Shown piece after piece: positions 35,322-42,777 of a DNA stretch of 64,000 bases. The stretch spans positions 3,235,315 through 3,299,314 of the forward strand of contig CP064997.1 of the NCBI GenBank assembly GCA_016700055.1, given 5' to 3'. This DNA is from Actinomycetota bacterium (lineage in GTDB: Bacteria; Actinomycetota; Acidimicrobiia; Acidimicrobiales; Ilumatobacteraceae). The translations under genes and the position numbers were made by a program. The first letter of the stretch is position 1; every line of letters begins with the position of its first letter. The notes under the pieces were generated by a model, which ran no database searches, had not been told where the DNA came from, and saw nothing but the letters and a program-made list of their open reading frames with translations.

Positions 35322-36831
35322 GCCCCCGATCGCTGCCCGGCTGCCGCGCTGGCTGGTGATGCCCGGCGTTGCCGCCGGTTTGGGCTGGGCGATCGCGTAC
35401 GCGGTGGTGTGGTTGAGCGGCCAGCGGTTCTCCACCGCATACCTCGGCTACGGCTGGCAGCTCCTCCCGTGGGACGTGCTCTCGACCGACCCCTTGAGCA
35501 GCGTGTGGTTCCTGCACATCCAGCCGCCGCTCTGGAACCTCGCGCTCGGCCTGCCGGCCTGGCTGTCGCCGTTCTCCGACGCCGGCACGCTCCAGGTGTT
35601 GATGTTCGCGATCGGCGTCGCCAATGCCGTGCTCGCGGCACTTGTCGCCGAGCGACTCGGTGTGCGACGCCGATGGGCGACACTGGTCGCCCTCGTCGCC
35701 ACCGTGCATCCCGAGGTGCTGAAGCTGGCGTTCGAGCCGACCTACGAGCTCGCCGTCTCCGCCCTGTTGCTCGCCCTGCTGTGGGCAGCGGCGCGCTTGG
35801 CCGACTCAGGCACGCGCTCCGCGGCAGATGCCCGGCCGGGCCGGTGGCTGCTCGCGGTCAGTGCCGTCGGCACGGCCACCGTGCTCACTCGCAGCCTGTA
35901 CCACCCGGTGTGGCTCGTGGTGGTGCTCGCCGTGTGTTGGTGGGCGCTGCGTGGCCGCGTCACGTGGCGCACCGTCGGCCTCGCCGCGCTCGTACCGCTC
36001 GTGCTCGTCGGCGGTTGGATGGCGAAGAACCAGGTGCTGTTCGACCGCCCGACGCTGTCGAGCTGGTTCGGGATGAACCTGCAGCGCGCCGTCGTGCCGG
36101 TGCTCGACCTCGACGACCTGCAGCGCATGCACGCGGACGGCTCCGTGTCCGACATCGCGATCATCGGCCCGTTCGGCAAGTACGAGCTGTACGCCGACGT
36201 GATGCCGCCGTGCGCGCCGACGCGATCGCACCGCGCGCTGGCGGAGCCGGATCGCACCACCGATCTCTACAGCCCCAACTTCAACTACGAGTGCTTCCTA
36301 CCGGTGTTCGACCAGGCCGGCGAGGACGCCTGGGCCGTGATCCGTGAGCACCCGGAGGCGTTCCTGGAGGGCCGCCTGTGGAGCCTGCGCACGACCTTCG
36401 CCGTCGCGGAGACCCCGCCGCGGTCGCCGTCGGCGGTGATGCGCGCGATCGACTCGGTCTACTCGGTGCTGCGCGTCGACTATCGCGGCGCGCTCTCGAC
36501 AGAGGGCTGGGGCAGCCCCATCTACGGCGAGCTCGTCGCTCCGACCGACTTCGCCCTCGTGCCGATCTTCATGTACGCGGGGACCGCGCTGGCCGGGGTG
36601 TGGCACGCCTGGCTGCTGGCCCGTCGGCGGGCTGCCGACATCGGGCGCAGCTTGGTGCTGGTACTCGGCGGGTTCACGGTGGTGTGGACGGTCGGCGTCG
36701 GCGCCGTCGCCGAGCTCGGCGAGCAGGCGCGCTTTCGCACGATGGTCGACACCGTCGTGTGGGTGATCAGCTTGAGCGCGGCAATCGTGTTCATCGCTCG
36801 TCGCACGAGGTCGGCGTCGGGCGGTACATGA
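35311..36831 (+). CDS. Multipass membrane protein, GT-C glycosyltransferase-like
   Basis: A 506-residue protein with about ten membrane segments. After the first helix the outer loop contains QLLPWDVLSTDPLSSVWFLH and IQPPLWNLALGLPAWL, a pattern seen in ArnT/PMT-like glycosyltransferases (Asp-containing loop followed by PPLW). Residues about 260-400 form a long outer loop (FGKYELYADVMPPCAPTRSH; YSPNFNYECFLPVFDQAGED). It overlaps the acyltransferase gene by 11 bases, so both are in one operon and may act on the same glycan. The last 41 bases overlap the convergent membrane-protein gene. Substrates are unknown. Confidence 0.68.
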   Translation: MRAEPPIAARLPRWLVMPGVAAGLGWAIAYAVVWLSGQRFSTAYLGYGWQLLPWDVLSTDPLSSVWFLHIQPPLWNLALGLPAWLSPFSDAGTLQVLMFAIGVANAVLAALVAERLGVRRRWATLVALVATVHPEVLKLAFEPTYELAVSALLLALLWAAARLADSGTRSAADARPGRWLLAVSAVGTATVLTRSLYHPVWLVVVLAVCWWALRGRVTWRTVGLAALVPLVLVGGWMAKNQVLFDRPTLSSWFGMNLQRAVVPVLDLDDLQRMHADGSVSDIAIIGPFGKYELYADVMPPCAPTRSHRALAEPDRTTDLYSPNFNYECFLPVFDQAGEDAWAVIREHPEAFLEGRLWSLRTTFAVAETPPRSPSAVMRAIDSVYSVLRVDYRGALSTEGWGSPIYGELVAPTDFALVPIFMYAGTALAGVWHAWLLARRRAADIGRSLVLVLGGFTVVWTVGVGAVAELGEQARFRTMVDTVVWVISLSAAIVFIARRTRSASGGT

Positions 36832-38488
36832 AGCCACCCTCGATCGGCTCGGCGACGAGGCGACCCTCGGTGACCAGCTCGTCCAACGTCTCTGCGCCGG
36901 CCGTACCGAACAGCGCGTCCTCGGTGATGATCACCACGCCGTCGTGCTCCAGCATCGGGCAGGGAAGCGCCCGGTAGGCGGCCTGCATGTCGACCAGCTC
37001 CCCGGTGAGCGACTTGACCGGCAGCGGCGCGTAGGCGGCCGGCAGACCGGTGGCCCAATGCACGCCGTCGGCGTCGTTGACGATCACGATGTCTGCTCCG
37101 CTGCCTGCGGCCGCGGCGACGTACGGGGGAGTCGACGTGAGGTCGCTGAACCGCTCGGTGAGCTGCCACGGCTCGACGGCTACCGCGAGCCAGGCGACGG
37201 CGAGCAGGCCGGCAGCCGCCACCACGACGCGCCCGGCAGGGGACTTGGTGCGGGCGGACGGTAGCTGCACGCTCCACACCACGCCGACGAGTGACAGCAC
37301 TCCCGCGGGCAGCATCAGCCTGTTGTCGGCGATGACCAGCGCGTCGAAGCCGGCCATGCCGAGCACCAGCCCGACGGTGAGAATGCCCGCTGCCGCAAGG
37401 CACAGCTCCAACGGCGCCGGCAGACGGCGCAACTGCCGATGGACGCGTTCGCCGGCTCGGTCGCCGACGCGTTCGCCCGCCTGGTCGGCCCGGTCGCCGG
37501 AGCCATTGCCGGCCCGGACGCCCGCCTGGTCGGCCCGGTCGCCGGAGCGATTGCCGAGGACCAGCCCGACGGCCGCCCAGGCGACGAGCACCAGCCAGCC
37601 GACGAACAGCGGCCAGGCCCACCAGGTGGCGCCGTCGCCGCCGAAGTACGTGAGCCGCAGGTCGCCCTGGCTGGCGTCGAACCAGCCGCCCACCGAGCGT
37701 GCCATCAGCTCGACGTCGTCGCCGCCGAGTCCTCGCCACGCGGCCGCGTGGCCGCCCCCCGCTGCAGAGGCGGCCACCATGTTCGCCGCCGCGGGGGCGA
37801 GCGCCAACGCCGTCCAGCCCGCCGCAGCCAGCGGTCGCCGCTCACGGCGCCAGTGCTCCAACCCGGCGAGCAACGAGAGCGGTGCCCCGACGAAGCGCAA
37901 CAGCCCGGCGGCCATCGCGAGGCAGACGACGAGTGGCCAACGGCGACCGGTGTCGCGGTAGTGCAACAGGGCGGCGACCAGCCCGAGGACCACGGCGACG
38001 AACAACGGCTCGGAGAGTGCAGCCTGAGTGACGAGGCGGCTGACGGGAAGAGCGACGATCCCGAACGCCAGCACCGCCCGCCAGACGGCGGTGGTCCGGT
38101 TCGTCGCCCGAGTACCGGCGACGGTCAGCCCGGCGGTCGCCGCCATTGCGAGGGCTGTGACGATGCCCATCGCTCGCTCCGCTCCGGCGACGATCGCCAG
38201 CACGCCGGCCAGCGTCGGGTAGCCGACGGGGAAGTCGACGAACGGGAGCCGCCCATCGCGCTGCAGGAACTCGGCGGCCGTGAAGTTCGTGAACGAGGGC
38301 GCGAGCGTGGTCGTGAACGGGTGCCCGTCCGCCGTGGCGCGTGCACCGCTCCAGTACGTCGCGGTGTCCAGCATCGGGATCACTCCAGTACGCAGCTGAA
38401 CGACGGCGACGACGAGGCCGACCAGTGCGGCGCCGGCAGCACCGACGAGTCCCCACCGCACGGCGGGCAGGTGGTGGGGCGCAAGCAC
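36791..38488 (-). CDS. Multipass membrane protein, GT-C-like, with repetitive linker
   Basis: A 565-residue protein. The first helix is followed by PMLDTATYWSGARATADGHPF, an outer loop with an Asp as in GT-C glycosyltransferases, and VDFPVGYPTLAGVLAI. About ten membrane segments are seen; between the eighth and ninth lies a hydrophilic linker with two GNxSGDRADQAG units and degenerate continuations encoded by a 45-bp tandem repeat. The C-terminal 100 residues are soluble. TACCAT lies 6 bases before the GTG start. Its 3' end overlaps the convergent gene by 41 bases. No named family was recognised. Confidence 0.65.
   Translation of the reverse strand: MLAPHHLPAVRWGLVGAAGAALVGLVVAVVQLRTGVIPMLDTATYWSGARATADGHPFTTTLAPSFTNFTAAEFLQRDGRLPFVDFPVGYPTLAGVLAIVAGAERAMGIVTALAMAATAGLTVAGTRATNRTTAVWRAVLAFGIVALPVSRLVTQAALSEPLFVAVVLGLVAALLHYRDTGRRWPLVVCLAMAAGLLRFVGAPLSLLAGLEHWRRERRPLAAAGWTALALAPAAANMVAASAAGGGHAAAWRGLGGDDVELMARSVGGWFDASQGDLRLTYFGGDGATWWAWPLFVGWLVLVAWAAVGLVLGNRSGDRADQAGVRAGNGSGDRADQAGERVGDRAGERVHRQLRRLPAPLELCLAAAGILTVGLVLGMAGFDALVIADNRLMLPAGVLSLVGVVWSVQLPSARTKSPAGRVVVAAAGLLAVAWLAVAVEPWQLTERFSDLTSTPPYVAAAAGSGADIVIVNDADGVHWATGLPAAYAPLPVKSLTGELVDMQAAYRALPCPMLEHDGVVIITEDALFGTAGAETLDELVTEGRLVAEPIEGGFMYRPTPTSCDER
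37474..37563 (-). repeat. 45-bp tandem repeat, two copies, in a membrane-protein linker
   Basis: Two copies of a 45-bp unit start at 37474 and 37519; the first 37 bases differ at only one position (C/G at 37504 against 37549). They encode a 15-residue hydrophilic unit containing SGDRADQAG in the loop between two membrane segments. Degenerate copies continue on the upstream side (about 37440-37473). Confidence 0.85.
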
Positions 38489-38494
38489 GGCCGG

Positions 38495-38500
38495 ATGGTA
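38495..38500 (-). promoter_or_regulatory. Putative -10 element of the repetitive-linker membrane protein gene
   Basis: TACCAT on the minus strand lies 6 bases before the GTG at 38488. Confidence 0.45.
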
Positions 38501-38524
38501 GATCGGTCACGGCGTTGGACGACG

Positions 38525-39406
38525 ATGGGCAACGTGCCAGCATCGAAAGACCCCGACGCCACCTCCGACGCCACCTCCGACGCCACCTCCGAGGCCACCT
38601 CCGACGCCGTGATCGTCCACACCCGTCCGAGGCCGGGGATCGTCCAGCTCACGTTGAACCGCCCCCACAAGCTGAACGCGATGACCAGCGAGCTGGTGTG
38701 TTCACTGCACGACCACCTCGCGGCGATCGCGGTCGATCCCGAGTGCCGCGTCGTGGTGCTGACCGGCGCTGGGCGTGGGTTCTGCGCTGGACTCGACCTC
38801 GGTGGGTACGGCACCGCCCCTCACACCGCCCACCTCGGGTCCACCCAGACCGCCTTCGCGGTGCAGAAGCACATCGCGTCGCTCATTCCGCGGCTGCGCA
38901 GCCTCCCCCAACCGGTGATCGCCGCGGTCAACGGTGCCGCCGCCGGCGGCGGCTTCGCCCTGGTGCTCGGCTCCGACGTGAGGCTCGCGGCCCGCTCGTC
39001 GAAGTACAACGCCGCCTTCGTGCGGATCGGGCTCTCGGCCTGCGACATCGGTACCTCGTGGCTGCTGCCCCGCATCGTCGGCGCGGCGAGGGCGCAGGAG
39101 CTGATGCTCACCGGGCGCGTGTTCGGCGCCGACGAGGCATACCGCATCGGGCTGGTCGTCGACCTCGTCGACGACCACGAGCTCTTGGACGTCGCCTACG
39201 CGAAGGCCGAGGAGATCATGTTGAACACGCCGTTCGGCGTCGCCCTCACGAAGGAGGGCATGTGGAGCGCGCTCGAGATCCCCGGCCTCCAGGCGGCGAT
39301 CGACGTCGAGAACCGTCAGCAGATCATGGCGAGCGCCACAGCCGACCACCGTGAAGCGATGGCCGCCTTCCTCGAACGCCGCCCCCCCACCTACCACAAC
39401 GCCTGA
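38525..39406 (+). CDS. Enoyl-CoA hydratase/isomerase family protein
   Basis: A 293-residue crotonase-fold protein. The oxyanion-hole segments are present: GAGRGFCAGLDL and VNGAAAGGGFALVLGSD. In rat enoyl-CoA hydratase the two catalytic Glu sit at GGGCE and PEILLG; here those positions are Ala (GGGFA) and a segment without Glu (FVRIGLSACDIG), while the Asp of LSACDIGTSWLLP matches the third acidic residue of dienoyl-CoA isomerases. The reaction is therefore uncertain. The N-terminus has a DATS repeat encoded by a 12-bp tandem repeat. It stands alone, divergent from a membrane protein gene 36 bases away. GTG 38534 is an alternative start. Confidence 0.8.
   Translation: MGNVPASKDPDATSDATSDATSEATSDAVIVHTRPRPGIVQLTLNRPHKLNAMTSELVCSLHDHLAAIAVDPECRVVVLTGAGRGFCAGLDLGGYGTAPHTAHLGSTQTAFAVQKHIASLIPRLRSLPQPVIAAVNGAAAGGGFALVLGSDVRLAARSSKYNAAFVRIGLSACDIGTSWLLPRIVGAARAQELMLTGRVFGADEAYRIGLVVDLVDDHELLDVAYAKAEEIMLNTPFGVALTKEGMWSALEIPGLQAAIDVENRQQIMASATADHREAMAAFLERRPPTYHNA
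38555..38608 (+). repeat. 12-bp tandem repeat at the 5' end of the crotonase gene
   Basis: The unit GACGCCACCTCC occurs four times (the fourth with one change) plus a half copy, encoding Asp-Ala-Thr-Ser repeats before the conserved domain. Confidence 0.9.
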
Positions 39407-39456
39407 CCGGCACGCGGGGGGAGGCGGAGGCGGCCGACGAAGACCGCATCCCCAAA

Positions 39457-39533
39457 CCGCAGGCTCCGCGCCAATCTGTCAACCAAACCGCGTCAGCCGC
39501 AGGTTCGCTGACAGATTGGCGCGCAAGCTGCGG
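39457..39533. repeat. 77-bp hairpin element, copy A
   Basis: Long inverted repeat: outer arms CCGCAG/CTGCGG (39457-39462, 39528-39533), a 5-base unpaired stretch on each side, then a perfect 14-bp stem (39468-39481 with 39509-39522, GCGCCAATCTGTCA), and a 27-base tip. A short T-rich run (CTTTTCT) follows on the plus strand, so it could also end transcription of the crotonase gene. A second copy of the same length lies at 40555-40631, on the other side of the AbiEi/DUF559 gene. Confidence 0.85.
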
Positions 39534-39605
39534 CTTTTCTGTCGTCTCGACTCTCTTGAGCACTCCTGCAGCGCACATCCGAGTACGGGTGTCACACGTG
39601 TTCTC

Positions 39606-39611
39606 TACCTT
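39606..39611 (+). promoter_or_regulatory. Putative -10 element and operator of the AbiEi/DUF559 gene
   Basis: TACCTT lies 8 bases before the ATG at 39620. A small palindrome, GTGTCACAC (39589-39597), sits 8 bases upstream of it, in the spacer where a regulator could bind. The operator role is speculative. Confidence 0.4.
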
Positions 39612-39619
39612 CGCCAGAC

Positions 39620-40552
39620 ATGCGATGGGAACAGACACTCCTCGCTGCCGCCGAGCAGTATCGCGGGCTCGTGCCCGCCAGTGTCCTCGACGAGATCGGC
39701 TTGTCGATCGACGCCCGCGGGCGGCTCATCCGGCGAGGTGTGCTGCGACCCGTGTACCACCGCCGCGTGTACGCGCTTGGTGACGTGGCACTGGACTTCG
39801 AGGGTCGGGCCCGGGCGGCCAGCCTTGCGGTTCCGGGTGGCTGGGTGTCGGGCGTCACCGCCGGCCGACTTTGGCGCCTGCGGGGCATGCCCATCCACCG
39901 TCTCGAGCTGACCGTACCTACGGCGAGCCGCCCTCGCCTCGACGGCGTTCGGGTGCGACGAACGTGCCTCGAGCAACCCGACGTGGTCGATCAACTCGAC
40001 GGCCTTCGCCTCAGCTCAGTCGCCCAGACCCTGTTCGAGCTCAGCTACGAGCTCGATGACATGGCGCTGCGCTCGGCACACGAGAATGCCCTCGAACGGC
40101 GCATCGTCACCCCGGCCGAGCTCGCCGAGATCGGGTCAAGGGCAGTACGCGTGGGACGCAACGGGTCGGAGAAGTTCCGAAGGGTAGTGCTCGAGCGCAA
40201 CCCCGAGCTGCCGGCGGTGATGAGCCGCGATGAGCTCGTGCTACTCGACGCGCTCGGCTCCGCCGGCCTCGAGATGGAGCGCCAGTTCGCACTCATGTTG
40301 CCGGGTGGGCGCCCGATCCGACTCGACGGCGCACGCCCCGAGGTTCGCTTCGGACTCGAGGTCGACGGCGACACGCACGAACGAGCAATCAACATCCAAC
40401 GCGACAAGCACCGCGACATCCAGGCAGCCACGATCAACTGGGAGGTGCTCCGACCGACCACGGCCGACGTCCGAACGAGGCTCGGGCTGACCGTGCGGTG
40501 GATTCTGCAGGCCTACGCCGCCCGCCGCCATCTCTTCGGCCTCGCCCCCTAA
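39620..40552 (+). CDS. AbiEi-like winged-helix protein with DUF559 (Vsr-like) nuclease domain
   Basis: A 310-residue protein. Residues 1-60 (VPASVLDEIGLSIDARGRLIRRGVLRPVYHRRVYAL) resemble the N-terminal winged helix of AbiEi, the antitoxin of type IV toxin-antitoxin systems. Residues about 210-300 resemble DUF559/Vsr-like PD-(D/E)xK nucleases: ERQFALMLPGGRPIRLDGA gives the first Asp, FGLEVDGDTHE the ExD core, and RDKHRDIQAA the basic-acidic helix. No partner AbiEii toxin gene is next to it. The gene is bracketed by two 77-bp hairpin elements and stands apart from its neighbours. DNA cleavage is inferred from motifs; the biological role is unknown. Confidence 0.78.
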   Translation: MRWEQTLLAAAEQYRGLVPASVLDEIGLSIDARGRLIRRGVLRPVYHRRVYALGDVALDFEGRARAASLAVPGGWVSGVTAGRLWRLRGMPIHRLELTVPTASRPRLDGVRVRRTCLEQPDVVDQLDGLRLSSVAQTLFELSYELDDMALRSAHENALERRIVTPAELAEIGSRAVRVGRNGSEKFRRVVLERNPELPAVMSRDELVLLDALGSAGLEMERQFALMLPGGRPIRLDGARPEVRFGLEVDGDTHERAINIQRDKHRDIQAATINWEVLRPTTADVRTRLGLTVRWILQAYAARRHLFGLAP

Positions 40553-40554
40553 AG

Positions 40555-40631
40555 CCGCAGCTTGCGCGCCAATGTGTCAATGAACGTGCGGCTAGCGCAG
40601 TTTCGTTGACACATTGGCGCGATAACTGCGG
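40555..40631. repeat. 77-bp hairpin element, copy B
   Basis: Same architecture and length as the element at 39457-39533: outer arms CCGCAG/CTGCGG (40555-40560, 40626-40631), 5-base unpaired stretches, a perfect 15-bp stem (40566-40580 with 40606-40620), and a 25-base tip with its own TGCG/CGCA pairing. It begins 2 bases after the stop codon of the AbiEi/DUF559 gene. One stem pair is C-G in copy A (39476/39514) and G-C here (40574/40612), a compensatory change. Confidence 0.85.
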
Positions 40632-40690
40632 TCTGCAGAGCAGGGGCAGAGGCGGGGCCGGAGGCGGCCAGCGGGGGCGGCGAAGCGGAC

Positions 40691-41695
40691 CTACGCGGCG
40701 GGGGTGCCGTGGAGGGGGAAGTGGCAGGCGACGAAGTGGGCGGGAGCGATCTCGCGCAACGTCGGCTCTTCGCGGGCGCAGCGCTCCTGCGCGACCGGGC
40801 AGCGGGGGTGGAAGCGGCAGCCCGGTGGGGGCAGCACCGGTGACGGCGGTTCTCCTTCGACGGCGACCCGCCTGGTCGCGACCTCCGGATCGGCGACGGG
40901 GATCGAGCTGAGCAGCACGTTCGTGTAGGGGTGAGCCGGCAGCCGGTAGAGGTCGTCGCTCGGTGCCACCTCGCAGATCTTGCCGAGGTACATCACCGCT
41001 ACCCGGTCGCTGACGTTCTTCACGACGGCCAGGTCGTGGGCGATGAAGACGAGCGTCAGGTTGTAGTCGCGCTTCAGGTCCTCGAGCAGGTTCAGCACCT
41101 GCGCTTGCACGCTCACGTCGAGTGCCGACACCGGCTCGTCGCAGATGATCAGCGTCGGGTCGAGCACGAGCGCCCGCGCGATCGAGATGCGCTGGCACTG
41201 GCCGCCGGAGAACTGATGCGGCTGGCTCTCTGCCGCGCGCTGCGGGTCGATGCCGACGTCGTCGAGCACCTTGTCGACACGGGCGCTCTGGTCGGCCTTC
41301 GTGCCCCGCTTCCATATGGTCAGCGGTTCGAGCACGATGTCGCGCACCTTGCGCCGGGGATTGAGCGACGAGATCGGGTCCTGGAAGATCATCTGCATCC
41401 GCGTGCGCGCCTCACGCATCGGGTCGCCGCTCATCTTCGTCAGCTCGGTGCCCTCGAACACGACGGAACCCGACGTCGGGCGGGGGAGTTGCATGATCGC
41501 TCGGCCGGTGGTGCTCTTGCCGCACCCGGACTCGCCGACGACTCCGAGGGTCTCGCCGGGCATCACGTCGAGGCTGATCCCGCTCACGGCGTTCACCTTC
41601 AGCCCCGTGCGCCCGACGGGGAACTCGACGACCAGGTCCTCGACGCGCAACAGGGCTTCGCCGGAGCGCAGATGTGCCTTGCCGGTGCCGGCCAT
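40691..41695 (-). CDS. dppF: Peptide ABC transporter ATP-binding protein (DppF/OppF)
   Basis: One of the two ATPases of the peptide importer encoded here, 334 residues. Walker A is GESGCGKSTTG, the Q-loop FQDPISSLNPRR, the signature QFSGGQCQRISIARAL (with Cys where Arg is usual), Walker B LIICDEPVSALD, and the switch His in FIAHDL. The C-terminal oligopeptide-transporter domain has four Cys (CRFHPRCPVAQERC and ACHFP) like those that bind a 4Fe-4S cluster in the mycobacterial Opp ATPase. It is last in the operon and overlaps dppD by one base. Confidence 0.92.
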   Translation of the reverse strand: MAGTGKAHLRSGEALLRVEDLVVEFPVGRTGLKVNAVSGISLDVMPGETLGVVGESGCGKSTTGRAIMQLPRPTSGSVVFEGTELTKMSGDPMREARTRMQMIFQDPISSLNPRRKVRDIVLEPLTIWKRGTKADQSARVDKVLDDVGIDPQRAAESQPHQFSGGQCQRISIARALVLDPTLIICDEPVSALDVSVQAQVLNLLEDLKRDYNLTLVFIAHDLAVVKNVSDRVAVMYLGKICEVAPSDDLYRLPAHPYTNVLLSSIPVADPEVATRRVAVEGEPPSPVLPPPGCRFHPRCPVAQERCAREEPTLREIAPAHFVACHFPLHGTPAA

Positions 41696-42777
41696 CAGGC
41701 ATCGCCTCCCACGCCGACGGCTTCGCCGCGCCGGGAGATCTCGACCCGGCGCTCGAAGTACTCAGGTGAGCCGACCGGGTACCAGCAGGCATACGTGTGC
41801 TCGGGGATCTCGGCCTGCACCAGCGGTGGCTCCTCCTCGTGACAGCGTTCACGGGCGTAGATGCACCGCGGCGCGAACCTGCACCCCTGCGGCGGGTTGA
41901 CGAGATCGGGCGGACGCCCCGGGATCGCCAGCAGCCGAGTGTGGCTCGGCGCGTCGAGCTTGGGGATGCTCTGCAGCAACGCCTCGGTGTACGGCATCCG
42001 CATGTGGGCGAAGAGCGACCTGGTGGGCGCCTTCTCCACGAGCTTGCCGCCGTACATCACGGCGATCTCGTCGGTGTGCCCGGCGACGACACCGAGGTCG
42101 TGGGTGACGAGCACGAGCGACATGTTGCGGTCGCGTCGCTGCTCGTTGATCAGGTCGAGGATCTGGGCCTGGACCGTCACGTCGAGCGCGGTGGTCGGCT
42201 CGTCGGCGAACAGCACCGTCGGCCCGCAAGCGAGGGCGATGGCGATCATCACGCGCTGGCGCATGCCACCGGACAGCTCGTGGGGGTACTGGTTCAGCCG
42301 GCGGGCCGCTTCGGGGATGCGGACGTCCTTCAGCAGGCGCTCGGCGGTCTCCCACGCGAGCTTGTCGGTCATCCGCAGATGCTCGGTCAGCGGTTCGGCG
42401 ATCTGCTTGCCGATCTTCATCAACGGGTTCAGCGAGCTCATCGGATCTTGGAAGATCATCGCCATCTCGGCACCCCAGAACCCGCGCATCTCCTTCGGGC
42501 TGCGCCCGACCAGCTCGTTGCCCTCGAAGCGCACCGATCCGGAACGGATCGTGCCCCTCGTCGGCAGCAGGCCCATCAGCGACCGGGAGAGGATCGTCTT
42601 GCCCGACCCGGACTCGCCGACGATGCCGAGCGCCTTGCCACGGTCGATCGAAAAGGTCACCCCGTCGACCGCGCGAACGAGCCCGCGATCGGTCTGGAAG
42701 TGCGTCTTCAGGTCGGTGACCGACATCAGCGTGCCGCTCTCGGGGCGACCCTCGGTCTGCAGTCTGGGGGGGCTCAC
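41695..42777 (-). CDS. dppD: Peptide ABC transporter ATP-binding protein (DppD/OppD)
   Basis: The second ATPase of the importer, 360 residues. Walker A GESGSGKTILSRSL, Q-loop FQDPMSSLNPLM, signature HELSGGMRQRVMIAIAL, Walker B VLFADEPTTALD, and switch His in VTHDLG are all present. The C-terminal domain has the four-Cys pattern CRFAPRCIYARERC and ACWYP, a possible Fe-S site. The GTG at 42777 overlaps the dppC stop by 4 bases; a second start at the internal ATG of TLMSVTDLKTHF (17 residues in) is possible. Confidence 0.92.
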   Translation of the reverse strand: MSPPRLQTEGRPESGTLMSVTDLKTHFQTDRGLVRAVDGVTFSIDRGKALGIVGESGSGKTILSRSLMGLLPTRGTIRSGSVRFEGNELVGRSPKEMRGFWGAEMAMIFQDPMSSLNPLMKIGKQIAEPLTEHLRMTDKLAWETAERLLKDVRIPEAARRLNQYPHELSGGMRQRVMIAIALACGPTVLFADEPTTALDVTVQAQILDLINEQRRDRNMSLVLVTHDLGVVAGHTDEIAVMYGGKLVEKAPTRSLFAHMRMPYTEALLQSIPKLDAPSHTRLLAIPGRPPDLVNPPQGCRFAPRCIYARERCHEEEPPLVQAEIPEHTYACWYPVGSPEYFERRVEISRRGEAVGVGGDA

